Shown piece by piece: positions 46,991 to 59,264 of a stretch of 64,000 bases of DNA (the first letter of the stretch is position 1; the number at the start of each line of letters is the position of its first letter). The notes beneath the pieces are model-generated. The model was given only the letters and a program-made list of their open reading frames with translations. It had not been told where the DNA came from and ran no database searches. A program made the translations under genes and the position numbers. Source of the DNA: Aquatica leii (Eukaryota; Arthropoda; Insecta; Coleoptera; Lampyridae); NCBI GenBank assembly GCA_035610365.1, contig CM069432.1, forward strand, positions 106,721,529-106,785,528. The letters run 5' to 3'.

Positions 46991-48937
46991 ACTATACTAA
47001 ATTATTGTGATATCTTATACTTTATGATATAAATGCGAGTTTGAACAAGTTACAAGCTGTAGTTGCTATCTTTATTACCAAGCCAAATTCTGTTTGAAAC
47101 AATTAACAAAATTCTTTAATACTTTTTATTTGGTTTGTATTGTTTATTATATCAAACCTAATTGACTTAAATTGATATAAAAATAAATTCCAAAAATATC
47201 TTACACATTTAAAAAAAATCTAAAAAATAAAAAGTTAATTTTATGGCCAATACTGTTATGTTGATTAAAACTAATTGAAAGTAAAATTTTCGTACGTCTG
47301 GTGACTGTTTAAAACCTTAGTTTATATGACCAATGCAGTTATTTGTACTGATACAATAAGTATAATAAGTACTGATAGTAATGCTTTTAAACATTCTTGG
47401 CAATTGTCGCTAACGTGTCGTGCAAAATTTTATTATTTTTATTCTATACAGTGTGTAATCGAAAAAACTTTAATGGAACGTTCTTCTAGTCGTTTTGATT
47501 CAGAAAAATACTATATATAATATACCTCTATTTCGATTGCTAATAAAGCTTACAAATAAAATCATTTTTTTTCTTCCATAAAAAAGCTTGGTTTCAAACA
47601 AAATTTTCTGTTTGCCTTCCTCACTAAGGACAGATTTATGAGGATATTTTCGATTATGGGCGACACCAATAACTTGCAATTCGGTCACGTCCCAATTACT
47701 TCAAAGAAAAAAGTATGCCACTATAAGGTAAAAAAAATTATATACAAATGCTTTTGCAAATTTCTTTTCTTTTCTAATTTTGTGCTCCTGTGATTCGTGA
47801 GGTTGAGGCAGTTTCCTCCAACTGCTCCACGGTAGCTACGATACTGTGTCCACGTGCTTTATATTCTGTGATAATATAACTAGCGTTATGATAATCATAG
47901 ATGATAGCCTGAGTTAGAATCGATGAAAATTGACCGAGTGCGAAACACGAGATCAATTTCTAATAGGTTTTAAGGAGTGGTAAAACCGATTATTAATCAT
48001 AACAGGTGTTATATTTGGAGAAAATATAATGAACGTTTACAGTCAAAAATTTTAAACGAGTTGTCAGTTTGACAGTAAATATTAAAGTTGCAAGAGAATC
48101 AATACAATGTTTTTGTGATTTTGACACGTCTATTGAAACTTTTTGTCACTTTGTCAGTAAATTATTTTATTCAACAATAACTGTTGTTGTGATATAAATA
48201 TCGCCGATTTGATAGCCTATTCTACGATTTTGTTTTTGTATTTTATCCAATAAAATTAAACAAAAAAGGTACCATGTGACATGTGAATTATATTTTCAAC
48301 ACTGATTCTCAAATATGTATATACATATACCAAAATTGCCAATCCTAAAAAGGTTCACCTCTAAACATACGTCAAAATACGTCTAAAAACCCCTAAATTG
48401 TTTGTTAAAATTCTTCAAAAAACTACATTTATCTAAATCTAAAACATTTTTTATTTATAAACTAATTAATATTTTGAAAGTACCCACTTGTAATTGAAAA
48501 CGTTGTGAATCAAATATAATCTTTAGAAGCAGAATAAAACATAATACAAAAAGTTTCTTTCTCTCTATTTAATTAAAAATTCACAATGTAATTTGAATCC
48601 AGCTAGCATTTAACTTTTTTATAAAACTTAGTTTTTCGTTTGCTAAAATGTAGGTGTTTCAAAATTTAAAAATCAGTCCTGCAGGTACATTCGTAAAGCA
48701 AAAGTAATGTAAAAAGAACCAAATATGCTAAATTCTGTCCTAGAAATGGTTTTATTTTTAATCGGCTCTAATTTTTAGCCTAACAACGAAAGTTAGATCT
48801 AAAACCTCGAATAGAGCGTCACGAGTAACACTTTTGATTCTTTTTATTCTGTGAGTTAGACTTTTTGATTAATCTAGAATACTGTCAAACTGCCTTCCAA
48901 CTTATAAATAAGTTGATGGTGTATTTCTATATTAAAT
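46991..48937. other. No recognised gene
   Basis: Minus-strand frames at 47500-47688 and 47774-47956 have no domain that I recognise. The word CTGTGTCCACGTG.TTTATATTC (47842) recurs at 41874, a dispersed repeat scrap. Confidence 0.35.
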
Positions 48938-49036
48938 AGATCCTTTGATTTGAAGGATAGGCACTAAATAAAACAAATCGATTATTTTTTCTACGTTTTG
49001 TCAGCTATTGCGCCAACTACATCAGGCCTATCTGTA
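48938..49036 (-). repeat. Hammerhead-motif repeat, inverted copy (copy 2)
   Basis: Minus strand reads CTGATGT (49025-49019), GTTGGC, GCAATA, GCTGAC, then AAAAC, and a tail with TGCCTATCCTTC. Stem II pairs over six positions including two wobbles. It faces copy 3 across about 230 bp, an inverted pair like the arms of the 28340 element. Confidence 0.55.
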
Positions 49037-49261
49037 GTAAATGGTGTGTTTGGGCAGAAATTTAACGTTTACGGTTGAGGAAAGTTAAATTCAATTGAGT
49101 ATTCTATTCAACACAATCGTAATATTAGTGAACGAATATTTCTAGTACTTCCTGTTTTTCATTCTTTGCTGTAATTGTAATTTATTATTCTAGTTAGTAA
49201 GTTTTTAATTATACTGACAAGTTAACCATGTTTATCACTCTGATACTTTTTGAATTATAAG

Positions 49262-49385
49262 TACCATTTAATATAGATTGGCCTGATGAAGTTAGGCGCA
49301 ATAGTTGACGAAACGTAGCCAGAACAATAGATTTGTTTTATTTCTGACTGGTGCCTACCCTCCACATCGAATCTATTTAATATAG
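49262..49385 (+). repeat. Hammerhead-motif repeat (copy 3)
   Basis: TTAATATAGATTGGC, CTGATGA (49283-49289), GTTAG..TTGAC stem, GAAAC (49310-49314), then GTAGCCAG..CTGG..CCTAC hairpin, CCTCCACATC and AATCTATTTAATATAG, whose AATCTAT can pair with the leading ATAGATT as stem I. This is the most complete copy. Core letters are intact; stem III has unpaired bases. Confidence 0.6.
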
Positions 49386-49553
49386 AAATAAACCGTCAAA
49401 TGATAAGGTTTGGAGGAGTTGATATCCTTACCTTATAGTAATTTATAAATAATGTAATGCAACACAATACCCTTTTTTGTATTACAATTAAGGTTTACAG
49501 AAAACTAGAGAAACTTAATTATAAATTTGACTCTTTTTAATTTTAAATAAATA

Positions 49554-50200
49554 TAGTCAAACTCGGATCTCAAGATGTAGCTAAAGCAATTCGACTTATT
49601 GAAAATTGGACTTTTTCATGCCAATAAAAATGTAAGAATTATATAAGAACTGTAAATTTTGTATTGATGTGAAAAATGTATTTTGTACTGCGCAATTATT
49701 TTATTACATAAGTTAAAGTATTTTTAAGCAGCTGTATGGAAATTAATTCGAAGATTAATTTGCTGACCGTATGCGTACATCATAGTACCTACGTGCTGAT
49801 TGTATTTGTATAAACAATTTCATTATTCATAATTTGTTAAGTCTGCTCTTTTAAAGTAAAAATTAAACGAGTAAAATTAAAAATATACATATATTATGAT
49901 TTTGTGTTTTTAAGTAGAAAACAAAAAATTATAGATTTTTATTATTATTTGCTTAAAAAAACATTAACTCGAACAACTAATTAACAAGAAAACACAACCG
50001 ATTTAGCTAGGTATAAAGGTAGTTAACGTTTTGCTAAGAAAACACAAGTTTATACACAATATTAGGTATGGTTCGAAATTTGTCGAAATTTTCCAGAATA
50101 CTACTAGCCTTTCTTAGAATTTCTTTAACATTTGTGTTGACTGTTTATTTAGTTACTGCTTATCTTGAATCATAAACGTATTTACACGCTAGACTGAAAA
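49554..50200. repeat. Dispersed repeat, pogo-like end (copy 2)
   Basis: Second copy of the 41962-42580 repeat, same orientation, roughly 75-80% alike by eye with indels. No gene inside. Confidence 0.5.
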
Positions 50201-51433
50201 GAGACACTCAAACTAAAATGCATTGAATATTCTCTTAAAGAAAGCTTAAAAAACGCATCAATAGAAATCGAGTAATTTACTTATGTATATAAGCATTCTT
50301 ATTGTTAAATCTCAAATCAGTAATAGATTTTTGTGCTAAAGTAACAGCATTACTAATCATATGAGACATTCAACCTGTAGTTATCTTTATGCAAAAGATG
50401 CAAAAGTGTTGTTTATATACGTCCTGTTTCTCAATCATTTGTAAACGTAAACATTTTGAAGTTACGTTGATATAAAACAAAACACTTTTTGTTTCCCACG
50501 TTAGTCAGTTGCTAAAACTGCCAAGACACTTATTTTTTTAATTATAAAGTATTTATAACTTTATCAATCAAAAATGAAAAATACTTTATATTCTATGAAA
50601 TGTCAATTTGAAATATAAATCATAAAATTTATATTTTTAATAAACTGAAGATTAAAATAATAGCAAACTGAAAACTAAAGAAGTTAACTGTTTTTTACAT
50701 ATAAAGATAGTCTTAATTGATTTAAAGAAAATAAGGTAATTGATTATAAAACACATTACACAATTTACAACATTGGCCTTATGCAGTATGTTTGTGAAAA
50801 ATACAACAGATCACAAGCTAAAGTTAAAGAATATTGTAGGTTTCCCAAACACATCCACAATTTTACATGTTTATTGAATCTGTTAAAAATGTGAAGAGAA
50901 TGTTGCTTCTTTTTACTTTTATTAAAAATTTGTACACGCACTGATATTGCTCCTTGTTGAAGATTCTTTAAACAAACAACCAAATTAAAAAATTTACCAT
51001 CCTCTGTCTAAACAAAAGAATCGACACTATATGATGTGCCTAGAGCAAAAACAATTAATATATACATGTATTAATAAAGACGCTGATGTTAACACTAAAT
51101 GCAAACAAGCTATAATCTTCTTAAATGTCATCCAAAAATTGTAAACTAGAATCTGGGTTTTACGTTTGAATCAAGTTTTTTTAGAGATTTTAAATGAGTT
51201 GCAGTTGGCAGATCAAGACAATAATTTTCTGTTCGTACGATTTATAAATCTGCAAAGAAATGTCAAATTGATACAGCACTAGCTGTTAAACTAAAAAGTT
51301 TTGTGAAAAAGAAACAACAGTTTAATTATCTCTACGGATTTAGTTTAAATAACGATAGTTTTGACTCGAAATTATTCTGACACATTAAGATTTGGAAATT
51401 ATGTACTTATGGTTGACACTTTGGTCACTGTTC
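50201..51433. other. No recognised gene
   Basis: The minus-strand frame 50765-50983 has no domain. AT-rich elsewhere. Confidence 0.35.
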
Positions 51434-52670
51434 CAGGGGTGGCAAGTACATGGTTGCATTAAAGTCAATGCACCCATAGTAGTTACCTAAATGAGTAGAC
51501 TCAAATTTATATAACATTATATCAGAAGAATCAATTAGTTTAAGTCATCCCTGTGTGTTTACTAGAGACGGATTGAGAAGATTCGCTTGCTTGCGTCAAG
51601 TAAATAGAGGTAGATACGTCAGACACATTGTCTATTCATATAAGAACTAATTCGCTCGACGGCCCTTTCTAGTAGAAAAAGAAAGTACGTTCGTTTATGT
51701 AACGAAAATTCAAATGGATTGTGTATGACACGCAAAACTACTTCTGAAATTAAAAGTCTACGTTAGCTTACTTCACAGATTAAAAAAAAGGATTCGATTA
51801 ATTGTGCAAAAATGGTTCCGACAACTGGTCTAAAGTTCACAATTGCATATAAATTCAGTGCAGTTACTAGCGGTAGTAAAGAAAGGTACAAATGTTTTTG
51901 CAAGTTTGAATACAAAAAAAAAAACTAAAGAAACACAAGAAACACGTAAAGCTCTACCGTGCATAATTTCTTTACTTGGCAATTTGTGACCATGAAGAAG
52001 AAGATTCCAAGGTTTTTAAACCTTCAAGCAAATGGTAATCCAGCACTCAAAAAATAGACGAAAAACAAAAAGGTTTTTAAATGACTTTCAAAGGAAGTAG
52101 CCAATGAAGTTTGGACATGACATTTTTTGTTCTAAATGAAATTTTTGAAGAAATGCAGCACCAATCCTTTTTTTTCAATAATAAATGAAACCACAGATTG
52201 TAGTAATTCTAAGCAGATTTCATTCAGCATTCTAATAACTGCAGTGGCTCCAGAGTGGAAAGAATATTTTCTCAGTTTCTATAATACATCTTCGACCGCC
52301 GCAGTACTCTTTAGAAACTTGTACAAAATTGCTTAATATCAGAGAGTTGATTACATAAAAGAGAAAATCTCCTGAATGTTTGGTTTGCTTTGAAAAATTC
52401 CAAAAAGACAGAGTAGTGAATGAATTTGATACCCCAGTTCACCCAAAAGGATTAACACCGTTTTGCCCAACAAGGTGGTGTGTTTGCATAAAGTCTTTCA
52501 AATTCTTCAAGGATAACTATAAAGTGTTGCTTCCATTTATTTCAACTGATAAAAAAATGAACATCATACATTTAACGTGCGTTATTGACAACAAACTGTT
52601 ACCTTTATTGATAATTATGGATAAATACATAAATAACTGTTTTGGCACTTACTGACAAATCCAAAACCTG
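51434..52670 (+). mobile_element. hAT transposon remnant with transposase pieces
   Basis: CAGGGGTGGCAAGTACATGG at 51434, preceded by CACTGTTC, has the form of a hAT left end. Inside, plus-strand transposase pieces are open at 52136-52336 (FFSIINETTDCSNSKQISFS, the first catalytic block, usually ADETTD) and 52380-52655 (LTPFCPTRWCVCIKSFKFFK DNYKVLLPF, the RW motif). No right end or matching duplication was found. Dead by stops near 52337 and 52656. Confidence 0.65.
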
Positions 52671-53929
52671 CCGACTCTACACTGTTCTGTCAAAAAAACA
52701 GTATACATTCATTTAAATGTCTGTAGTACATATGTACATGTTAACAGTTACTTCAGAACCAGTAAGGTAAAAGTTAATCTAGGCATATCTGGAAGGTGTA
52801 GAATGTATCCGTTTCAAAAAGAACTAAATTATTGATTTTGTCTGATTTGTTAATTTCTTTAGAAAAATAATTGAGATAAAATAATTAATAGAAAAAATTA
52901 ATACAATAGATCAAATTAAACGCGCGATAACATAAACAGTATGTAGAACTCGATAACGTAAGTATAAATTATGGATTTCTTTCAGTTTTGTTTGAACTTT
53001 AGTTAACATATTACCCTGTTTATGCATCTACTCCTAATAAAATAACTATTTAATGACAAAGTAAAAGTCATAGTTATAAAATTACAGAATATCGAAGTGA
53101 ACAATCTCAAAAAAGAGAAATTAGAAAAACTCAGAAAATCAAAAAACCTAAAAAAATGCAAAAACAAACATCGATGAAAGCAGATGAACAGCAATACTAT
53201 ATATTTTTGAAATTATTTCACTTCAGCGCTTTGTTCCGATATAACAATATATATCTAATCACAAGGTAGATATGTAATTTAATTATTTCCAAATTGTAAA
53301 TATCCTTCAGAGAAACAAGTGCGCAGCAAAGATGTGTCGATTTTTGTAGTGATAAAATGAAAGGCAATGTTCCTATAAGCGTAATCAGGAAACAATTACG
53401 ATTAGTTGCTATTATCAGTGCATTATTAAATGTTAATTTACTAAAGATATAGTGTGCCATACGTCCATTCTTATAACGGACTGTACGTTATTTAAACTAT
53501 ATTCATATGTCCGGTCCGTTTTTAATGCGTCTGTTTTTTAATAGTTCTATGTTATTTTCTTGAAAGATTTCAACTGCAATGTCAACTCTATTGTGCACAT
53601 TTCCGAATCATCCCGAAGTAGCCGAATTCATGTTGCGCTTGTAATTCTGCGTATGTGCATCTTCCCAATTCCGATGTCAAAACTCAAAACGCAGTTCACT
53701 TTGATTTGTGGTAAGGTTGTAAGGTATCCCATTGGTTTATTATCATTTAAGTTCATTTGACAACGTGTAGTGAATTAGCCTATTAGAAAATTTTGAACAA
53801 AAATAGTTATACAAGGAGGGTGCTGAGAAGAGTCCGTACAGTGTACTACTTGCAATTCAGAATTTTCGATTGCACAAGGTAGTGGCCGTGACATTGCGCA
53901 ACATGTAAATACTCAGAAACATAAAAAGC
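52671..53929. other. No recognised gene
   Basis: Frames at 53003-53194, 53218-53460 and 53560-53760 show no domain. Nothing else seen. Confidence 0.35.
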
Positions 53930-53932
53930 TAA

Positions 53933-54720
53933 GTGTGCATCGACAATCAGTCAAGCTGTTACTACATTTTTAAAATGACCGAACCAAGCAGCAACGATTT
54001 GAATTGCGCAGCCAAAGAGACCACATTTGCTTATCACACAGCGCAACATAATTTTAGTTTTAATTTGTCTACTTGCACTTCAAAGTTAATCTCTTCTTTC
54101 TATGACCCAAAGTTTTCTAGTGCAAAAACAAAGACTGAAGCAATCATAACTAATGTAATTGCTCCCCATGTATTTACTGAAGTTTCTCAAAATTTACAAT
54201 CTGTAAATTTTATTACTGTCACTATAGAGGCTTCAAATAGATTTAATCAAAAATTAGTTCCTATTATTGTTAGGTACTGTTTGATAACGAAGTCCATGTG
54301 AAGTTATTAGAATTTCAACCTGGCGAAACATCGGATCTTTTAACAGAATACGTTTTCAGAACCTTTGAAAAATACAATCTTACTAAAAAAGTTATTTGTT
54401 TTTGTGCAGATAACACAAAAAAATTTTGGGGGTGTAAAACGCAAAGGAAAAATGAATGTTTACAATAAATTAACAAGTAAAGTTGGCCATGAAAATGTGT
54501 ACAACATGTGGTTGATAAGATGCCAATACTTGATATTGATAGTATTGTAGTCAAAATATATAAGCATTTTTCTATATATACAGTAATGACAAATACTTTG
54601 AAAGAATTCTGTCAGTTTCCAGAAATCGAATTCAAAAACGTATTAAGCCATTTTGGTACAAGATTTTTTAGAAGAGAACAAAACGGTGCATCTTACTGTG
54701 TGCCACTTTGTCATTTTTGA
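53933..54720 (+). pseudogene. hAT transposase relic (ZBED/SCAN-domain-protein type)
   Basis: Open pieces in different frames give, in order, AKETTFAYHTAQHNFSFNLS, TKTEAIITNVIAPHVFTEV, FITVTIEASNRFNQKLVPII (first catalytic block), LLTEYVFRTFEKYNLTKKV, FCADNTKKNFGGVKRKGK (second Asp), then VVKIYKHFSIYTVMTNTLKE FCQF and LSHFGTRF. These are the conserved blocks of a hAT family widespread in animals. Three or more frameshifts. The 3' end runs into the tandem duplication at 54673. Confidence 0.75.
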
Positions 54721-55625
54721 CTGTGGTTTATCTAAATACAAACCCGCAAAGTCAAAGTTTCTTCTTTCGCTTCCCGAGATTACACTGAACGACGGTTAAA
54801 GTGTAATCGTGCTCACAATTTTAATAGGAATTGTACAAAAACACTCAAATGCGTTGCTAAATGATTAGACAGTCCGCAGGTATAAATAAGATTTTGATGT
54901 CGTAATCCGTTTTAGGCTTATCAACCTTGCATTCAATATACAAATAAATTGTCAAAAGTGCGAGATGCGTAAAAAACGACCTAGTAGAGATAAGAAAACA
55001 CAGTTAACACTAATCGGTTTTTCTTGTCTCCGGAACTACAATATTCAAATTTGGTAAAGATTTGTCAAAAATTGTAGATTTTAGTCACTTTACGTAAAGA
55101 ATTTTGAATTTTATAATCTAGTATACGTAGTATCTTACGAGAAGCTAAATAAGTTTATTATTACAATTTGGAAAAAATCGAAATTACCAGGAACGATAGA
55201 GAACAAAACGGTGCATCTTACTGTGTGCCACTTTGTCATTTTTGACTGTGGTTTATCTAAATACAAACCCGCAAAGTCAAAGTTTCATCTTTCGCTTGCC
55301 GAGATTACACTGAACGACGGTTAAAGTGTAATCGTGCTCACAATTTTAATAGGAATTGTACAAAAACACTTAAATGCGTTGCTAAATGGTTAGACAGTCC
55401 GCATGTATAAATAAGATTTTGATGTCGTAATCCGTTTTAGGCTTATCAACCTTGCATTCAATATACAAATAAATTGTTAAAAGTGCGAGATGCGTAAAAA
55501 CCGACCTAGTAGAGATAAGAAAACACAGTTAACACTAATCGGTTTCTCTTGTCTCCGGAACTACAATATTCAAATTTGGTAAAGATTGGTAAAAAATTGT
55601 AGATTTTAGTCACTTAACCTAAAGA
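54673..55625. repeat. Tandem direct duplication, 525-bp period
   Basis: 54673-55100 (starting AGAGAACAAAACGGTGCATC) is repeated at 55198-55625 at about 97% identity, with 97 bp of unique sequence between. The first copy begins inside the hAT relic, so the duplication is later than that insertion or the unit was captured with it. Translation YCVPLCHF followed by a stop is shared by both copies. Confidence 0.85.
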
Positions 55626-56959
55626 AAATTCAATTCAATCAATACGGTAAGGTGTCGAAACCAACAAAATTCATAGACGGGAGGTAATATTTTATACGAA
55701 ACTGAACTGGTTATACTTTTAGAGGGCTTATGATGACCATTTCGGTCAAATCATGTTGGCAATAATTAATAAATAAAATGAAAATAGGAAAAGCATAAAT
55801 AAAATTATCTATAATTATTCATTTTAAACTAAATTATAGAAAATATTTTTAGGTATTTAAATAAGAAATTCGTTGCAGAAAACCTAAATTTAATCGGTTA
55901 AGAAATACTCTCAAAAAATAGTTTCAAAGATTTACATATTGTGAAATAAAGTTTAAAGCATCTGTTTTTTAATTGCATATCTATAAAAAAAAATCAAATA
56001 ATATTCATTTAACCAAATCTACAGTTATATGCTTTTATCTTTAAACGATGTCTTTGTCTACTTCTTAATCCACGTATTATCATTCCCAGAATACTAGTGG
56101 TAAATGATAGTAGTAGTAATAACAATAACGTACAAAAAAGTTTGTTATTGCAGTGGCAACGCATTAGTTATCTTTGGCACCGCTGGTTGTCATATTAGTG
56201 AACCAGTTTGCATACAAAGAATTTTTTATTAACCTTGAAGAAATAATAATAATTTATAAGTGTTCAAAAAAAGAGTAGAATTGTTTAAGGGCTTTTACTA
56301 CCTGTTAAGTTATACTGAGAAGTGTTAATAAACATTTGACACAAAACATCTGTTTCTAACAAAATTTTTAATTTTGTGTACAATAGCTCAACTGTTTGCC
56401 CATTTAAAGTAAAAGGAAAAGTAAAATATTATCATGGATAAAAAATTGATTCTTAGTTACCGTTATAAAGATAAAACTGTAATGAGTAATTATTAAATAT
56501 GTTAATTTATAGATACGTAAAGTATTTATGATTGAAAAAATTATGGTATATTTGCAAACTTTTGCTTCTATTAACAAAACATTTGTTTAGAAATTGAGAG
56601 GTTAGTTTATTCATACACTGTTGTCTAACCGCAACTATGATCTTATATAAGTATTTGTTTCATCGCTACTAAGAGGTTATTTCGAGTAAGGTATATAACC
56701 GGTACTAAGAGGCTATATAAAATTTACCGACAGTAGGTATCTAAACTATCGGGATGAGCGGCCATATTGTAACAAAACAAACATCAACTAAAACCAAAGA
56801 CCCAATTCAGCTAATTTATCAAATTTTTAAAAAGGTTGCCTTGCTTGTGAAAATAATTCCGTGCTCTAAACATTACATTTCGTGTAGCACATACAAAGGT
56901 TCTTCTTCAAATACGTTGTATAATTTTTCTGATTTTCTTTTAAAGTTTTAAAACATTAC
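55626..56959. other. No recognised gene
   Basis: A (GTA)n run at about 56108 and a small hairpin (AACAATAACGTAC/GTTTGTTATTG) only. The frame 56754-56951 has no domain. Confidence 0.35.
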
Positions 56960-57310
56960 GGTATTGCTGCTTATACACTTGGTCTTTTGGAAAACTCCAC
57001 AAAAAAAATTTAGTGGCGTTAGGTCCGGAGAACGTGTAGGTCAACGTATTGATGCGTTTGTGTCTATCCATTTTCTATCAAAAAGCTGGATCTGTAAAGC
57101 AACAAAAATTTATTAAGGAAATCGTTTAAGATTTTTGATAGTAAATGGACATAAAGCTCTCCGGCTACACTACCCTGATAGAACACTGGTCCAAGAACTC
57201 GCAAACCTATTATGTCTCACCAAATGTTGAGACTAAATTCATTTTTAGGATTTTGCAGATCTACTATAAGAGGATTTTCTCTACTCCAAATTGAAATGTA
57301 GTTTCAAAAA
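56960..57310 (-). pseudogene. mariner-type transposase fragment
   Basis: Minus strand reads ENPLIVDLQNPKNEFSLNIW, then DIIGLRVLGPVFYQGSVAGE LYVHLL, then LFDRKWIDTNASI and TRSPDLTPLNFFCGVF. The last is the SPDLTPLDFFLWG block with the final catalytic Asp changed to Asn. This is the C-terminal half of a 'mariner/transposase 1' type protein. Stops and frame changes break it. Confidence 0.72.
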
Positions 57311-57713
57311 AAAAATTCTGTTTCTAGAAATGGCTTGTTTGATTTTTGTGTTGCCAAGTGAAGTATTAGTGGACCAATCGTGACGTGCAAGTATTTTGTT
57401 GTACGACATTATGAAGAAGCAGCCAACTACTATCATTATTTCATAATGATCAGTTTTCTGTATCTGCTTTTTTTTGTTTTGTAATATTTCTAACCTTTTA
57501 TGGTTTTTTTGGCAATCCATAAAAAAAGACTCTTAGAAAGCCGTTTGAAGAAATTTTCAAGTTTTGAAGATGACTTATCAAGTACTGTACGTTACGTCCT
57601 CCTTTTATATTTAATTAATGAATAGGTTGTAGAATATTCTTCACTAGGAGGGGTAAATTAAACCACTTAAGTTTTTTTATATGGCGACGTTTCGTGCAAT
57701 CATGCGTGCATGT
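57311..57713. other. No recognised gene
   Basis: The minus-strand frame 57281-57520 overlaps the mariner relic and has no domain. Confidence 0.35.
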
Positions 57714-57718
57714 TTGTA

Positions 57719-57755
<37 letters not shown>

Positions 57756-57762
57756 TTATTTG

Positions 57763-57796
<34 letters not shown>
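57714..57796. repeat. (TA)n microsatellite
   Basis: Two TA runs separated by TTTATTTATTTG; about 80 bp. Confidence 0.95.
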
Positions 57797-57798
<2 letters not shown>

Positions 57799-57801
<3 letters not shown>

Positions 57802-57955
57802 ACAGCGGAACTATTGCGAACTTTTATATATAAAACGGTCATTGTTGCGACAAAAACGGAACTACTGCACCGGCGTAATAGTGCCACCCAAAATTATAAG
57901 TCCAATTATATATAAAGCCGGTACTATTACGACCGTTCAGAGACATCTAGTGCGG
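57799..57955. repeat. Cluster of iterated GGAACTATTGCG-type words
   Basis: GCGGAACTATTGCGAAC, CGGTCATTGTTGCGAC, ACGGAACTACTGCACCGG, (inverted) CGGCGTAATAGTGCC, and GCCGGTACTATTACGACCG are spaced 20-40 bp apart right after the microsatellite. Probably subterminal repeats of a DNA transposon. Confidence 0.5.
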
Positions 57956-59264
57956 ATCATAGTTTCTGGGTATTTGTCTTTGCTAAGTCTGTGTTGCGGG
58001 TCACATAGTACTTAGGGTTTCTAAATCAAATTAAAATATTATCAACAAGGTTGGTTGTATACTTGACAGACAGCCTTGATTTTTATTAAAATTTAAATTA
58101 CATTACATGTTGCCTATATGATTAACAATATTAATTTTATAGTATATTATTATATCAAGGTCTTGGAGAATTTTAGTTTACTCTAATGCATTTTATGTTA
58201 TCCATCTTCTATATAAGACGATTATTTTGCCGAAAAAAATTTGTAGCCTTGAATTATTAAATTTTATATAACTACGTAAAATATGAAAATTACGTTAAAA
58301 ATAATAGCACTGTAGTCCATAAAATACAATCATATTTTGCGACATAGATAACAGTAATTTTTTTATGATTAAAATTTTCTAAAATGTTTGTAATTGCTAT
58401 TAGTTTTTGTAATCGTTTTATGTCGATTATATTCTGATAGATATGTACAAAAGTGCTAAAATTACTTTAAATAAATGCAAACATAATAAAGTATTGCTAT
58501 CATTTAAGCAACCTGAAAAAGTTTCAAATGTTTACTAAAATTACATTTATAGAAACGACTTTTGTATATTTCAAGGTAAAAAGTTTAGTTAGTGTATATT
58601 AAAAAAGGAATGTAATAATATATTGCATTTACAAATTAATATTATGGCTCTAATGTGAAATGTCGCTGAAGCTACAGAAGATGTGCCATTTAGAAGGAAA
58701 AAAAATGTTTTCTTACAAAATTTAAAATAAATAACAAAAAAGAAACAAAAGCAGGTATGCGATGTCAGGGAAGAAATTCAAACTGAATTTATAAGAAAAA
58801 TCTTCGATTGACACTAAATTTGGAAGGTGTAGCAGAAGTAGGGTGGCCTTTTTTTATCGAACTTTTAAAAACGGACCCAGAGTCAAATCGAGAGCAAAAT
58901 AATCGATGTTTTCAATAATCGTTTTTTTTCAGGAATTTATACTAAGCTTCACAATAAATCAATATTTTTTTCTATACAAGTGAATATATATTTATAATCA
59001 ACATAAAACAATAATTCTGTTTTGCTTATTGTGCAAACATTCAAATTACCGAGGGTTTTAAATTGAAATCTTCTCTCGCTATTTAAAATTTTTGTTCAGC
59101 TTGGTGATTTGATTATTTACTTATGAGTTTTTTGTTGTTACATTATAGTTGATTGTAGAGTGATTACAGTTGCACAAGTTCGGAATTCTCGATCCATTCT
59201 TTAAATTTTTGAATATTAGTAAAAAAAAAGCTTTATTGAAGAGATAGAAGCATCATTGTATACA
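57956..59264. other. No recognised gene
   Basis: AT-rich, no structure noticed. Confidence 0.4.

Noticed and set aside
47774..47956. 60-codon minus-strand frame as a gene
   Set aside because: No recognisable domain and no supporting context; left as unassigned.
57694..57915. 73-codon plus-strand frame
   Set aside because: Encoded by the TA microsatellite and the repeat cluster.
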